Positions 39,135-52,302 of a DNA stretch of 64,000 nt are shown piece after piece. The number at the start of each line of letters is the position of its first letter. Position 1 is the stretch's first letter. The notes below the pieces were generated by a model. It had not been told where the DNA came from. It saw nothing but the letters and a program-made list of their open reading frames with translations, and made no database searches. Both the position numbers and the translations under genes were made by a program. Source of the DNA: Diphasiastrum complanatum (lineage: Eukaryota > Streptophyta > Lycopodiopsida > Lycopodiales > Lycopodiaceae); NCBI GenBank assembly GCA_029204225.1, contig CM055102.1, positions 33,197,585 to 33,261,584 of the forward strand, written 5' to 3'.

Positions 39135-39379
39135 ACAAAGAAGTTACGGAAGTTAAAAGAAAAATTGGTAAGATGGATCATATACAACTTAGGAGGGGTA
39201 TTAAAAAAAATTTACAAATTGAATTAAATAATCCTTTGGATTCCATGAAACATTAAGGTGCTCTAAAAAAGAATAGAGTGAACCCCGGAAATTTATAAAA
39301 ACTTAAGGCAAATATTTGTTTTTGGGCACGGAGGAGAGGAGAGAAAGGACTGTCTGGGAATCTTCGCAAAGGACATTCT

Positions 39380-39900
39380 GCGGAATATTCTGGAGAGAGG
39401 CGTAACAGACCTGCGCGAGAGAGAGGGGGGGGCGGGGGGGTGAATTCGGGAAAAGAGAGGTGGTATTCGCGAGGGGGGTGAATTCGGGAAAAGGTGGGTG
39501 TATTCGCCGGGACAGGGCAGGGCCGTAGGGAGCGGATTCGCGAGGGAGGGGAAAGGGAATTCGCGAGGAGATAGGGAGCGGATTTGCGAGGGAGGGGGGA
39601 AGGGAATTCGCGAGGAGAGTGAGGAATCGCGAGGGAGGGGAATTCGCGAGGAAGGGGGAGGGGATTCGCGAACGGGGAACGTATTCGCGAGGGCTGGGAA
39701 TTCAAACGAATTCGCGAGGGAGACAGGCAGGAGTCGTAAGGAGAATTCGTGGAAGAAGTCGCCAAGAATTCGTACCAGTCAGGAAAGTCGCTTAACTTGA
39801 ATTCGTCAAGGGAAATCGCCCAGATGTGAATGTGAACTCGCACGTGTGGGGAGAAATCGCCAGGAAACTTCTGAGATGGAATCGCCAGGAGGGCCCAGGG
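39380..39900. repeat. Array of degenerate ATTCGCGAG motifs in gypsy leader
   Basis: At least seven copies of ATTCGCGAG plus many relatives (AATCGCCAGG, AATTCGTC, ATTCGCCGG) are spaced about 20-50 bases apart in very G-rich sequence. The array lies between the minus-strand gypsy gag and the LTR-like repeat. Spacing is irregular, so this is not a simple tandem repeat. Confidence 0.7.
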
Positions 39901-40011
39901 CCTGTGCGATTTCTTAGGGAGACGAATTTTTTATTTGGTTTATCTTTAGGGTTAGGGCTGGTGTGGGTAGGGTTAGGGCTGGTTTTTTTTCTTTTTTTTA
40001 AGGTGATTTAG

Positions 40012-41347
40012 ACGAAAACTTCAAAATGAAGAATTTGAAATTTTTTTTACACATGAACCCAACTTCAATAATAAAAAATTGAAGTGATTCTCTCTCACTT
40101 GAAAAAAATTCACAATTTTTTTTAAAAATTTTGGCAATTCTAACCCATCTCCACTAATTTTGGCAATTTTGACCCATCTTCACTAATTTGATCACAACTT
40201 TCTTAATATTAATCCAAATCAAACAAACTCAGTAACTTTGAAAAGCTAACAACAAGCTCTATCATCCTATGGTGTCACATCAATGATTGGAGTGATTTGA
40301 TAGGTCGAATTAATCACTGAACATGTCTGAAAATTTTGAAAGAAGAAAACTAACAAAACTAGAGCTAGAAATCAAGAATTGTCATAACTTTTTGGATACT
40401 AATCCAAATGACCTGCCATATGGATCAGATCAAAGCTAAGAAATGCTCTAAAATCCTATGGATAGAAACTTGAAATAAAAACTCAAATCAGATCTGAAAA
40501 ATTCAAATGAAGTGAAAACAAAATTCTAGTCACCTATTTTGACAGCTTTTGAAAAAAGTGCAATAACTTTTGCATCTATTATCCAAATAGCTTGAAAATT
40601 GGTGCAAATTAGAGCTAAAACAAAGCTCTACAAAGCTACTAAATCAAATTAGAAATGAAAAACGAAATTGAATGCTAAAAATTTGTCTGAACAGAACTGA
40701 AAAATTCAAAGTTAAAAATTAACAAAAAGAAAGCTACAAAAACAATAAACTCATCAAATCTAATGGAATTCTCATAGAATCATCATGAATCATGGATCTA
40801 TGCTCTGACATCAAGAAATGTCATGTGCCAAATCTAAGCAAATAGCAATTACAATGAAAGTAAAGCTAAGAGCAAGAAAAGTACAAAGCATTCAAGATAG
40901 CATATCCATAGAAAGCTAGAAACAATGAGATCTCAATGTAGTCACATTAGCAATGAAAATAAGAGTACAAAACAATGTAAATGAGCATGGATTCATGTAG
41001 ATAGGACACATGAGACCTAGCAATGGAGATCCCTATGACTCACATTCATAAGGAAACTAGAAGTTCTCACTTGCAAATGAGCCAAAAGATTCACAAAATG
41101 ATGTCTCTTGCCTAGTTATAGACATGCTCTTACTTAACTAAACATAACTATCTTGAAGGATAGTTAACCCTTGTTAAGCATTATTTAGCCTACATTGGGC
41201 CTTTAGTGGCCTATTATCCTTATTAATTACTTTGAAAGGCCTAAAGAGGGAACCGGCTTGTTTTTAAGGCTAATAGCTCCTTTTGGGCCTACAAAGCTTA
41301 CAATGGATATTCTGATGCATTGATAAGCATGGATGTACTAAAAGTAC

Positions 41348-41348
<1 letters not shown>
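40012..41348 (-). repeat. LTR-like dispersed repeat, copy 1 (about 1.3 kb)
   Basis: Direct repeat of 44840-46114. The minus strand begins TGTACTTTTAGTACA (a palindromic LTR-like terminus starting with TG) and both copies end near the CTTCAATTCTTC/GAAGTTTT segment. A/T-rich and non-coding. Orientation relative to the gypsy gag at 39134 suggests a 5' LTR, but I could not find a clear primer site. The (GA)n tract at 41350 abuts this copy only. Confidence 0.65.

Positions 41349-41349
<1 letters not shown>

Positions 41350-41417
<68 letters not shown>
41350..41417. repeat. (GA)n microsatellite, about 68 bp
   Basis: Uninterrupted GA dinucleotides touching the TG end of LTR-like repeat copy 1. Confidence 0.97.
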
Positions 41418-41421
<4 letters not shown>

Positions 41422-44089
41422 AACAAAGGAGGCTACTGGAGGCGCGCAAACATTCCCCCCTGCCTTGAACAAAACAATGCAGGTTTTGTGTGCATACAGG
41501 ACACGTTGGAGGGTGCAGATAGGCGCATCTCTTGCAGCCAAATCTACCATTACTTCACAGTTTTTTAACACTCTCGCATGTAGGAAGCTTTAGGCTTTTA
41601 CATCTGTTGTTTTTCATTAACATATGCCTTTTGTGCATTTTACAATTTTGCTTAGTTTTACTTACATTTTTGCATGCTTAAGCAAGCATTCATTTGCAAA
41701 TTTGCAAGCCTAGATTTTATTATATCTGAGAAACATGGTAGATGCTGTCCAAATTTTCTCTGAAACTAAAATTTGCAAGTTTGCCATTCTTCACACATAA
41801 TTGGCTTCAAAATGACCCAAACCATTACAATAATAGCCTTACTGGCTCATAACCTTGCAAACCACCGTTAGTTTGCTGGAAAACACAACGAAAACCCGCA
41901 ACCACAAAAAGCAATAGACAACAACCAAAATCTCATAAACCAAGAACAAGAAACCATAAGAAAAAATCCAGCATAGCTTCAAAAGAAACTGTTGCTTTCC
42001 CAAAACTGCTTATAGCAAAGTAATCGGCAACATAAAGGAATTGAAAATCAGAATTACTTCCAAAATCCAATTTGAAGTTGTTACTAATCGAACCAATTGT
42101 ATACCTGGTAGTGCACGTACCACCGCCGAAACTTTAACAAGTTCAACCTTTCCACAAAACCGATTACACTTCAAAAAGGAAAGCAGCAGGAAGAGCAATC
42201 CGAAATTTTATCTCTTTGTTGCGTGACCCCACCGAATTCTCGAAAAACGTCGAGATTCCTTCTCGAGCACTTTCAATGGCAAAACTTGCTTAGATTGGCT
42301 ATGATACCAATATCAAGTCCTAAACCAAGAATTCTATTCTAAGCATGCCAATGACAAGCAACACAAGGGAAATGGATGGTGCCCAACCACTCCTAGATCG
42401 AACGGATCTAGCCCTTGAGCTACGGATCAATCTCAAAGAGGAATGAGAATTCACACCAGCAGCATACGACTACCAGTCATGCAATCAAACATACACTAGT
42501 GAGAGCCCATTAGGTATACTTATACCCTCCAAGGCCCATGCACCACTAGTAGAGCACAATGACACCTCACTGGACACCTTTGCAACCTATTTGGGCCATG
42601 TCATCCAGTTCTCCAATGACTCAGTGATAGACCCATACAAATCCACCATCATGAGTTTAGACCTACAACCATTAATTATGACCTTATACACATAACGGCC
42701 CCAATTTAATTATAGTCACAATTAACTCACCGGTTGTTGGTATATTGATCCCTAGCATGGACTATCCGAGACCAGTCGTGGGCATGACAGTTATGGTCAA
42801 AATCTAGTGATTTTGAGATAGAAATGGGCTATATAAACCATGATTGAATGCAACCAGAACTTTTAGTGCTTGAATGTAATTGAATTACAGTAGATATGGC
42901 CTGATTGCACTTGCATGTGGGTTTGATCCACAAAAGATTGCAAAAATGGTTGAAAAATGGTTAGTATTGGACACCATTAAAGGTCTCAAAAAGTCAAAAA
43001 ATAGTGTATTTTTGAAGTTTTTTTTTGAGCTTGAATAACTTTCAATAGGTGGTCTGAACCTATTGGATCTTTTAACAAGCTGAAATATATGATGGATTTC
43101 CTCTGATTTGAGCCATCATGCACCCAATTTGGTGTTCGGAGCCTTAGGCACCATTATCTTAAAGTTTTGCTTGTTGAAGGATTCCATGAATGCCAATTTT
43201 GCATTATCTTAGCTTATGATTGCTTGCTGGACCTGATGGAAGCCTCTAAGCCTCACTAATGAACCTTATACGAGTGCTTATAACCTCTGATTGGATGCAT
43301 ATTGGGTTGGATATGGATTTTTGATGATATTATCTAGAAAAAGTGCGCCCTCCTACTGCAATTTTAGTCTATTATAGATCGCACGTGTAAAGCCTAGGTA
43401 GCAGGGTGACATGGCAACTGTCTTGCTAACCTTCTATCCCTCTATATTGTGCTTTACAGTGACCAAATCGGAGTCCTGTAACAAAAGTTATCGCCATCAA
43501 AAGTTTGGCAATTTTTAGAGTAAAATTTATAAAATTTCCGAAATGTTTTGATTGCATGCATGTATGTGAAGCAGTAGAATGCTTTTCTAGTGTTGAAAAT
43601 GTTTGGATGAACCTGTATGCATGTTTGGATGCATGATACAAGGTAGTATAGTAGGTTGATCAGAGTAATTTCATGCTTGACTACAATTTTATAAAAACCT
43701 AGTCAAAAAGCAAATTTCCCAGTTACTAGGTAATTTATGTAATTTTTTTTGATTTTTTAGAAATCACTGCATATCATGTCTGATGCATGTCAATGTTTTG
43801 AAATACTTTTGAAATGGGATGACAACTATGAAACTACCAAGTCGATGCTTTAAATCAATTTTCATAGTTTTGGTCCATATCGAACGGAATTTGAGAATCC
43901 CAGTTACGCAAAAATTTTGAAAGGACCGTGGATGTTTTGATTTTGTTCAAATTCATTGGTTTTTAGATGAAAATATCGAAGTTTTATCGGTACCCCCACA
44001 TGTTTGACACATTACATATAGTTGGAGCTCAAACAAGAAAGTTATGGGGGCTCAAAAAATGAGAAGCAACTAAGATAGATAACTTAGAA
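41418..44089. other. Non-coding region, probably retroelement interior
   Basis: No domain-bearing frame. On the minus strand TGGTATCATAGCCA at 42309-42296 resembles a tRNA-type primer binding site after ...CTTGATAT, so an LTR end may lie at about 42310. The rest is A/T-rich with no recognisable content. Confidence 0.35.
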
Positions 44090-44535
44090 TAGGGGCGTAT
44101 GGCATCAACCGAGAACGGGTATGGCATCAACCGAGCGTAGTGTGTTTAGCATTAGCTGAATAGCACCTGAAGTTAACTGTCAACCGAGCTGAATGGGGTT
44201 CAACCGAATAGCCGAATTCATTCGACTGGGAACGGGGGTGAAGTCATCAACCCAACCGAGGGCGTGAGAGGGTGAGGGAGCCGAGAGGTGGGAGTCACGC
44301 ATCAACCGAATAGAGGATTGAGTAGTTCACACATCAACCGGATGGAGAGGTTGTGCATCAGCCATGGGGTTCAGCCGAACGAGAGATGAGGAAGTGTCAG
44401 CCGAGGATTGAATGGTCAGCCGGAAGGGTAGTGTAGCGGGTTAACCGAGCGGAGGGTAGTAGGTTTGGGTCTATTGTCAATCGAATGGTGGGTATGGTGG
44501 TCAGCCAAATATCCAAGAGGGGGGGCATTGTGCTA

Positions 44536-44632
<97 letters not shown>

Positions 44633-44820
44633 AGTTCAACCGAATGTGGGGGCATTTGCGATCATCCGAACATTAGCTGAGTCACGAGGAGAGGGCACTA
44701 GCCGAGTCACGAGTATCAGCCGAAAGAAGGGAAACGAGTCCCGAATCAGTCGAGGAAGAAGCCGATCCCGAGTCAGCCGGGGGAAATGGAGCGTTAGCCG
44801 AGCAGGACTGGGGCGCGGGT
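44090..44820. repeat. Array of degenerate TCAACCGA / TCAGCCGA motifs
   Basis: More than ten copies of CATCAACCGA, TCAGCCGA and variants (CAATCGAAT, TTAACCGAG) lie on both sides of a (GA)n tract. It sits next to LTR-like copy 2 exactly where the ATTCGCGAG array sits next to copy 1, but the motif is different. Confidence 0.65.
44541..44630. repeat. (GA)n microsatellite, 90 bp
   Basis: Uninterrupted AG dinucleotides inside the TCAACCGA motif array. Confidence 0.97.
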
Positions 44821-44839
44821 TTTTTATTTATTAAAAAAA

Positions 44840-46114
44840 ATTTACAAGAGAAACAAAACTTCAAAGCTGAAGAATTGAAGTGATTCTCTCTCAAAAAAAT
44901 CCAAAAGAAATTTTTTAAAATTTTGGCTAGTCTGACCCATCTCCATTAATTTGATCATAACTTCCTCAATATTGATCCAAATCATACAAACTCAGTACCT
45001 TTGAAAAGCTAACAAGCTCTATCAGCCTATAGTAGCATATCAATTATTGAATGTGATTTTATAGGTCAAATTAAAAACAGAACAAGGCTGAAATTTTTGA
45101 AATAAAATTAGCAAAAATAGAGCTAGGAACCAAGATTTGTCATAACTTTTGGAATACTAAACCAAATGACCTGCATATGGATCAAATCAAAGCTAAGACA
45201 ATGCTCTAAAATCCTGTGTAAATACACTTGAAATAAAAAGTCAAATTTAAGTCTGAAAAATTCGAACAAAGTGAAAAGAAAGTTCTAATCACCTATTCTG
45301 ACAGCTTTTGGAAAAATTGCATTAGCTTTTGCATATCTGACCCAAATTGCTTGCAAATTGGTGCAAATGAAAGCTAAAACAAAGCTCTAAAGATCTATGG
45401 AATCAAATTAGAAATAAAATAAATAAATTTGAATGTCGAAAATTGATCTGAACAGACCTGAAAAATTCAAAGTTAGAAATTAGCAAAAAGAAAGCTACAA
45501 AAACAATAAACTCATAAAATCTAATGGAATTCACATAGAATCATCATGAATCATGGACCTATGCTCTGATGCCAAGAAATTTCATGTGCCAAATCCCAAG
45601 AAAATAGCAATTACAAGAGAAGTAAAGCTAGAAGCAAGAAAAATGCAAAGCATCCAAGATAGCGTATCCATAGAAAAGCTAGAAACAAAAAGATCTCCAT
45701 GAAATCACATTAGAAATGGAAAGAAGAGTACAAAGCAATGGAAAATGAGCATGAATTCATGTGGATAGGGCACATGAGACCTAGCAATGGAACTCCCCAT
45801 AGCTCACATTCACAAGGAGGAAGCAAGAAGCTCTCACACAAATGAGCCAAAAGATTCCAAAATTGATGTCTCTTGCCTAGTTATAGACAATGCTCTCACT
45901 TAACTAAACTTAACTATCTTGAGGGATAGTTAGCTCTTGTTAAGTGTTATTGAGACTACATTGGGCCCTTATTGGCCTGTTATCCTTAATAATTACTTTG
46001 AAGGGCCTAAAGAGGGAACCGCCTTGTTCTTAAGGTTAATAGCTCCTTTTGGGCCTACAAAGCTTATAATGGATATTCTAATGCTTTGATACGTACTGAT
46101 GTACTAAAAGTACA
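44840..46114 (-). repeat. LTR-like dispersed repeat, copy 2 (about 1.3 kb)
   Basis: Direct repeat of 40012-41348, clearly similar along its length (for example TTTGGGCCTACAAAGCTTA and GTACTAAAAGTACATG) with scattered substitutions and small indels. Non-coding. Confidence 0.65.
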
Positions 46115-47441
46115 TGGCAATAATGTTCATAAAAAAGTCAGTAGAGATTAGGACGCTCATAGTATTGACAACAACATAATAAATAAATAAAGTGTGTGGA
46201 AATTAATAAACAACAAAACTAGTGATTATAATTGAATCAAAAAGTTCAAACAATATTAAATCAAATAAGCTATAACTTACTTGATGCATGAATTCTTCCT
46301 TTTCGATAACCTCCTCTAAATGATAGATCACATATATCCTTGGTTACCAGTCTTTTTCTCTTGTTGCTTTTTACCTTTCTGTTAGCAAATCCATATTTTT
46401 AACAAGAGACAAATATGAGATACGCATGGATTGATCTCATCATTACTAGTTGTAAGATGACGCACAAAAGATGTCAACATTTGAATCTCCTTCTTGAACA
46501 TGTCACTTTCTTCCAAACAAGTTATTAACTTTGTAGATTTTTCTTCGCACTCCTTTAATATTTTCCTTAATTTATCTTCCAAATAATGTATTATTTGCAT
46601 TAAATGTGCATTCCCATAGAGTTTCAAGTTCTTAAAGTAACACAAAAGGCCATTTTTGTTGAAAACTGAACTTCGCTTTCTTTCATCCCTAACGACTTCT
46701 ACGTGGCACAGTCTGTTCTCGCAGAAAAGCACAACCGCAAGTACATTCTGTTCCCATGGAAGATGACAGCCGCAACTAACTAGTTTTTAGCGTAATCATT
46801 AGTTTACAAGAATGTCTTAGAAGAAAGTGTTTTAGAGGATGTATATGTGTCCACGAGGAGCACAAAAGATAGAGAGTAAGTGAGAAAGATAGAGAAGAAA
46901 ACTGTAGGACTTGTACGCTGATATGCGGCAAGCTTTGTACTCTCTTTCCAAAAATATTTTGAGTTGATAGATCATTCTTGTCAGGTTTTTCTGTTGTGCA
47001 TGAAAATGTGAATGCCATTTTATGTATGTACTACAGTTCTGATAGGTTAATGAGATTGTTCTTGCAATCAGAATTAAGTTACAGATTTGCAGGCTGAAAA
47101 ACTGAATACCAAACACATTGTCTGGTTTTTCGCACTTTCGTGAAAACCCGACACAGAGCCAAAATATGACTCTAGGACATTTTTCACCAACCTTCAGGTT
47201 TTTTGCATTTGTCGGATTTTCTTGTAGAGTTAGAATGTGGAGGTATATGTAAATCTACTGACCTTCGCATTTTTCGGAAAAAAACGTGACAGACAAGAAA
47301 AGACATGCTTCCGCATCTTTGACCCTGCTAGTTGCGGCTGAAGCCGAAACTCTCAGTTCGCTTCAATGCTATCAAAGCGATGCAGACTAGTAACAAGGAC
47401 ACAAATTATCCAATGGCATCGAGCTTGGAATAAAATGTTGT
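46115..47441. other. Region without a confirmed gene; possible copia 5' flank
   Basis: A minus-strand frame at 46732-46382 would encode a charged, coiled-coil-like peptide (KILKECEEKSTKLITCLEES), but I recognise no family. GCTATCAAAGCGATG near 47368 resembles a copia primer site just upstream of the gag fragment at 47442, so part of this stretch may be its LTR and leader. Confidence 0.35.
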
Positions 47442-47800
47442 GAGCTTGTTCGATGGCAGCAACTATGTTGTCTGGAAACACAAAATGAAGATACTATTCA
47501 GAGGAGAAGGCTTATAGAGCGTAGTAGATGGAACAGAATTCACAGGCCGCAGCAAAATCTGGCTGAATGGAGAAAGAAGAATGATAGAGCAAAGGCTCTC
47601 ATCACTCTATCGCTTGTAGAAGACATCAATAGTGGACTGTGAAACCAGCCACGAAATGTGGGAAAGGCTACAAGCCAAACATGAGCGCATGACAAGTGTA
47701 GAGATCTTGCATCTTAACAACCAACTTCTGAACATGAAGTGGGATGGCAATGATCTGGACAGAACAACAATTCTTACATTTTATAGGGACTCTACCATTA
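47442..47800 (+). pseudogene. Ty1/copia gag fragment
   Basis: One frame reads FDGSNYVVWKHKMKILFRGE, ...SHEMWERLQAKHERMTSVEI and LHLNNQLLNMKWDGNDLDRT with two in-frame TAG stops. This is the UBN2-type gag start of a copia element. No protease, integrase or RT follows before the ferredoxin gene. Confidence 0.72.
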
Positions 47801-48034
47801 TCCTATTATAGTCTGAGGTCAATACTCATGAGGACGCCTAATATGACATTCAACGATGTTGTGACTTGTGACTACTTGATTGGCTCACCACAGGTCGGAG
47901 GCTCAGTCCTTGACGTTCTAAGACCTTAGGGAATGTCACCCCTTAAAGTCTTACAAGGCACACTGGGTGCACCTAAGTCAGCTTTACAACAGTGAGGGCC
48001 TTCGCCTATACTTTGGACTAGTGAGATCATATTT

Positions 48035-48040
48035 GATAAG
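48035..48040 (+). promoter_or_regulatory. I-box-like GATAAG
   Basis: GATAAG, the core of the I-box common in light-regulated plant promoters, lies about 380 bp before the ferredoxin start. A second, inverted copy (CTTATC) lies at 48247-48252. A six-base match alone is weak; the position is what makes it of interest. Confidence 0.3.
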
Positions 48041-48153
48041 TTGTACAATATATATCATCCTATATTCCTTGCTCTTTTTTTCCAAAAATTGGTGGCTTAG
48101 CTTTTTTTGTGGTGACATAGAGAAAGATCCTTTGTGCCTCCATTAGTGATTTA

Positions 48154-48162
48154 CCACGTGGC
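48154..48162 (+). promoter_or_regulatory. G-box CCACGTGGC upstream of ferredoxin
   Basis: A full CACGTG core in the extended CCACGTGGC context lies about 260 bp before the ATG. G-boxes bind bZIP/bHLH factors and are frequent in promoters of photosynthesis genes, so light control is likely but inferred. Confidence 0.5.
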
Positions 48163-48289
48163 AGATGTGGATGGGGATGAGAGCACGCCATTGGTCCAAT
48201 GCTTTTGTGACAATTGCTTCTCCACCACCACAACCTTCCTCTTTTCCTTATCTCTCTCTCTCTCGTTGCTTTGCTTTGCATCATTCTAG

Positions 48290-48862
<573 letters not shown>

Positions 48863-50839
48863 GCGTTCATGTTGGAAACATGACAGATAATATCCTTTCA
48901 GAAGCCTTTTGCCTGATTAAACAACATGACGCTGGTTCGCTTGGTTGTCAGTGAACTCTATTTCGCTTAATGAAATTCTGCTGTTTACAATTTGTTACAA
49001 GCACATTTTATATGAAGTTAGAAACTTAACTTTGTTGGCTTGAGTAAGCTGTTAAGAGGAAAGTGCAACATCTATGTTGCAGTTTCACGACATCAATCAC
49101 ATATGTGCTTCACTTCCCATTTTGCTGGTTCTCTGGAATGAAAATTATTAAGTGTCAAAACATTATCCATGAAGCAATAATGAAATTTCGTGTCTACTGG
49201 ACTCAGTTTTCATTAGTCTATTATCTTTTAATATGCAAAATTCTTACTTTTTGCTTGCGAACTTAGGCGTATTAAAGATGAGTATCCGGATTCTCATTTT
49301 AACGGAAGTGTGTAGTAGGTGTTAAGTCCATATTTTGATGTTTGCACAAAGTACTACAAACTATTACATACTTTCAAGTACTCATTATGAACTTTTTGAA
49401 TTTTCTGCACTTTACTGTTAAGTCTTTAAGAGTAGGACTAAGTACTGCTGGAAGAAGTTAATTGTTTAAGAACATGGCCCAAAGGCACTGGTTGAGAGCA
49501 CGGATGGGAAAACCGTCTGTCTGCTTAATGGTGCTCAAGTGCCGGCACAAGTTTGTGATGAGTCATAGTTAAATGACATACTTTGTCTCATTTAGTCTAG
49601 CCTTGAAGAACATAGTGAGTTATCATGCATGTGCACAAAGTTGAAGCAATCTTATGCCAATTCATGGACATTGATAATCTTGTACACATCTTATATAGTT
49701 ATGGAGTAGCTCCAGGACTTGTTTCTGTTCAATTTTTGTCCATGGTGAAACTAAGGGGTTTGGGTTCGTTGTGACAGCTTTTACAGGCTGTTGTTTATGC
49801 CTCTATAGAGATTATCGGTCATTATGCTATTTTCATGGATTAGTTCCTGTGCTTTACATGCATTAGGCCCTTTTTAACAAAAAGGCCAACGAGTTTTATT
49901 GGCATCATGCCGGGTGAGCTAAATGCCTGCTGAAGCTTACTGCCCGAGGGCCTCCTGCAAACCTCAAACATAGTGTGTTAACACACACATCCTCACACTT
50001 CACATGGGGGTGAAAGCTGGGTGTCTAGGCCTGGCCTGCATTGCATTTAGCTTTAGTACAAAACTCATGGTGGCATTTGGTTCGACATTTGCCTTTCCAC
50101 AGTGATCAGGGAATGATGTGATATATTATTTGAAAGTTAAGCTCTAAAACGTGAACAGAATTTTGTTTTTTGTCTTTTATTTATTTTTCTCTGGTTTGAC
50201 TAGGCTTTTCAGTTGATTTGAAGCCAGAAGATGTGTGCAGTGTTATATGTTTTCAGCTGGCATTATGATTGTATTAGCTTGAACACCAAGTTTCAGCTGA
50301 TTTTGTAGGGCTTTGAATGTAGATGAGATAGTCATGAACTTTTTCGGAGAATGTTTTTTTCCTTTTATATTTCCTTATTTTGTAAGTTCTCATTTTGTAG
50401 GAGATCCGTAGTAGCACTCATGACATGCCATGGGCTAATTTGGTGATAGGTATTATTACTCTTTAAAAGCTGTAAATGGCATTGTCCACACATGATTGCC
50501 ACATAAATCTATTGCTTCATTCATATACAATGTAGATTAGTTACAAACTCTTCTTTACAATCACTTACCATTTGAGCTTAGAGAGTTATATACCATGATG
50601 GGGGACCATTAATTGTTCACCCAAGTAAGTTGATAGAGTCTAATTATGCTTGGTGGTTTTAAATAGGAGCCATGGAAGTAGAAATCAAAATACTCATTGA
50701 TTCGTTGTGGCCACCTCACAAGCGACATCTCTTCTTATCCCCCCACCCGATCAGACAAGGTGGGGCTTACATCTTGGTGGCATCCCATGTGATAGGAATG
50801 GATAAAAACATATTGAGATCAATCCATGTGATAAGGAGT
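48863..50839. other. 3' flank of ferredoxin; no gene seen
   Basis: Contains the ferredoxin 3' UTR at its left end. No coding similarity, long repeat or canonical AATAAA close to the stop was found. The stretch is A/T-rich and looks like ordinary intergenic DNA. Confidence 0.45.
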
Positions 50840-51526
50840 TGTTGTAAAGCTACCTTTACAAGCTTTACTTCTGGCGCCATCGGCGCCAGCTATGTCCCTG
50901 GCGCCAGCAGTGCCCTTGCTGCTCCCGGCGCCACTGTGACCAGAATCCAGCCGGCGCCAAGTTCCTATGGCTGAAAATCTTTGATCGGTTCTAGCGGAGT
51001 CTAGAGAGCTCAGATCGATGTGCAATCACCTCACACGATCTAGGCATGATTAAAGGAAGCCTGGGGATCAATAAAATCTAGAGAGAGAAAATAACTTTCT
51101 AGAAAGAGAAAATCTTAGAGAGAGAAAAACGTGCTTTACCAGCTTGGGTAGAGTGCTTGGTATGAGGGGGGGTGCCAAATCACACCAATACTATAGGGGA
51201 GTGCGGGTTGTGACTCATGGCGAGCTCCAACCAAGTCTCTGCCTCCCTTGCTGGAATGTTGTCATGGCTCTCGCCTTGGCATGCTAGCGCCCTGGAGACT
51301 AGGGTCGGTCACACACTTGAAATGTAACCTTCTCAGATTTATCAATAAAGTGGGATTTTCCTCAAATTGATTTTGATTACCTTCTGGGTTTTAGTGTTCG
51401 GTAAAAGCGCCAGTTGTAAGGCCGCTTTCAAAATTTTTAACTTGGCACATAGCTGAGGGTCGTATCCCGGGACGCCAGAGGTATGCTGTCGGGACCATTC
51501 GGTCCGTGGCACCAGCCTCGATGTAC
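50840..51526 (+). repeat. 5' LTR of the short element
   Basis: Begins TGTTGTAAAGC. It is rich in GGCGCC (NarI-type) palindromes near 50873-50960, then has GAGAGAGAAAA repeats and a GTCGGGACCATTCGGTCC inverted motif near the end. It is similar to 52303-52965 over almost its whole length. Confidence 0.65.
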
Positions 51527-52302
51527 ACTTCTTGTTTTAACTGTGAGGCAATTGACCAGTGATGGAATTGTGAAAGTCAAGTTTTGCGCGACGGACATGG
51601 TGCTTCAAACAAACGCGAAGAGATAGTTCGGATGCGGATCAAACTGGTGCGACCCTTTGGCTTTCCACGAGGTCAATGGTTACATTTGGGCTGATTCAAA
51701 GAGCTACTTCAAGCTAAGTGAGAGGTGCATTGCGGAGTACTCAATCTTTGCCTACCTTAAAGAGCCAAGATGGAAAAGTATCAAGATCAGGCTGGGACAA
51801 GGAGAGAAATCAAGGTGCAGAAGCAACAAGGCACGGAGTGGACCATAAAGTGGGCAATCAAACGATAAATCCTTTGGCTCAGGGAGTCTTGATACCTGTG
51901 TGGAACTGAACAAATCTGGAGCTCAGGGAGCTCAACACAAAGTGCATCAAGGACAAATCAGGAGCTCAAAGGAGTTCCAAAGTCGAAAGTCAGAAGCGAC
52001 AGGGGCGAACATTTCAAAGAAAGGCCTCTGTCACCAGTTAATAAGGTTTTTGGGTTTTACGAAAGCGATATCAAATCTACGCTTTTCCCAGACAAAGATA
52101 TATTTTCAAGTTATGTAATCTTTCAGTACAAAGAGCTGAGCCTCCGACTTGTGGTGTGCTAGCTTCAATGTTAATAAAAAGTGGCCAGTAAATTGAGTAC
52201 TGTGCCAAGTAGCTTAAATGTATAGTTATTTTAATTGGGAGACACCTTTACTTTAAATCTGACATCTGATGAGGACATTAGATTTTATAAAGGTGGGGTG
52301 GA

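Noticed and set aside
39253-39843. 196-codon minus-strand frame, rich in Pro, Arg and Ser
   Set aside because: It runs through the ATTCGCGAG motif array; the repeated 'REFPS/SRIRS' pattern follows from the motif, not from a protein family.
39945-39985. TTAGGGTTAGGG strings resembling telomere repeats
   Set aside because: Only a few interrupted copies (broken by CTGG) next to the motif array; not a telomere or convincing interstitial telomere tract.
46382-46732. 116-codon minus-strand frame with coiled-coil-like sequence
   Set aside because: No family recognised and no conserved neighbour; kept only as a remark in the flanking-region entry.
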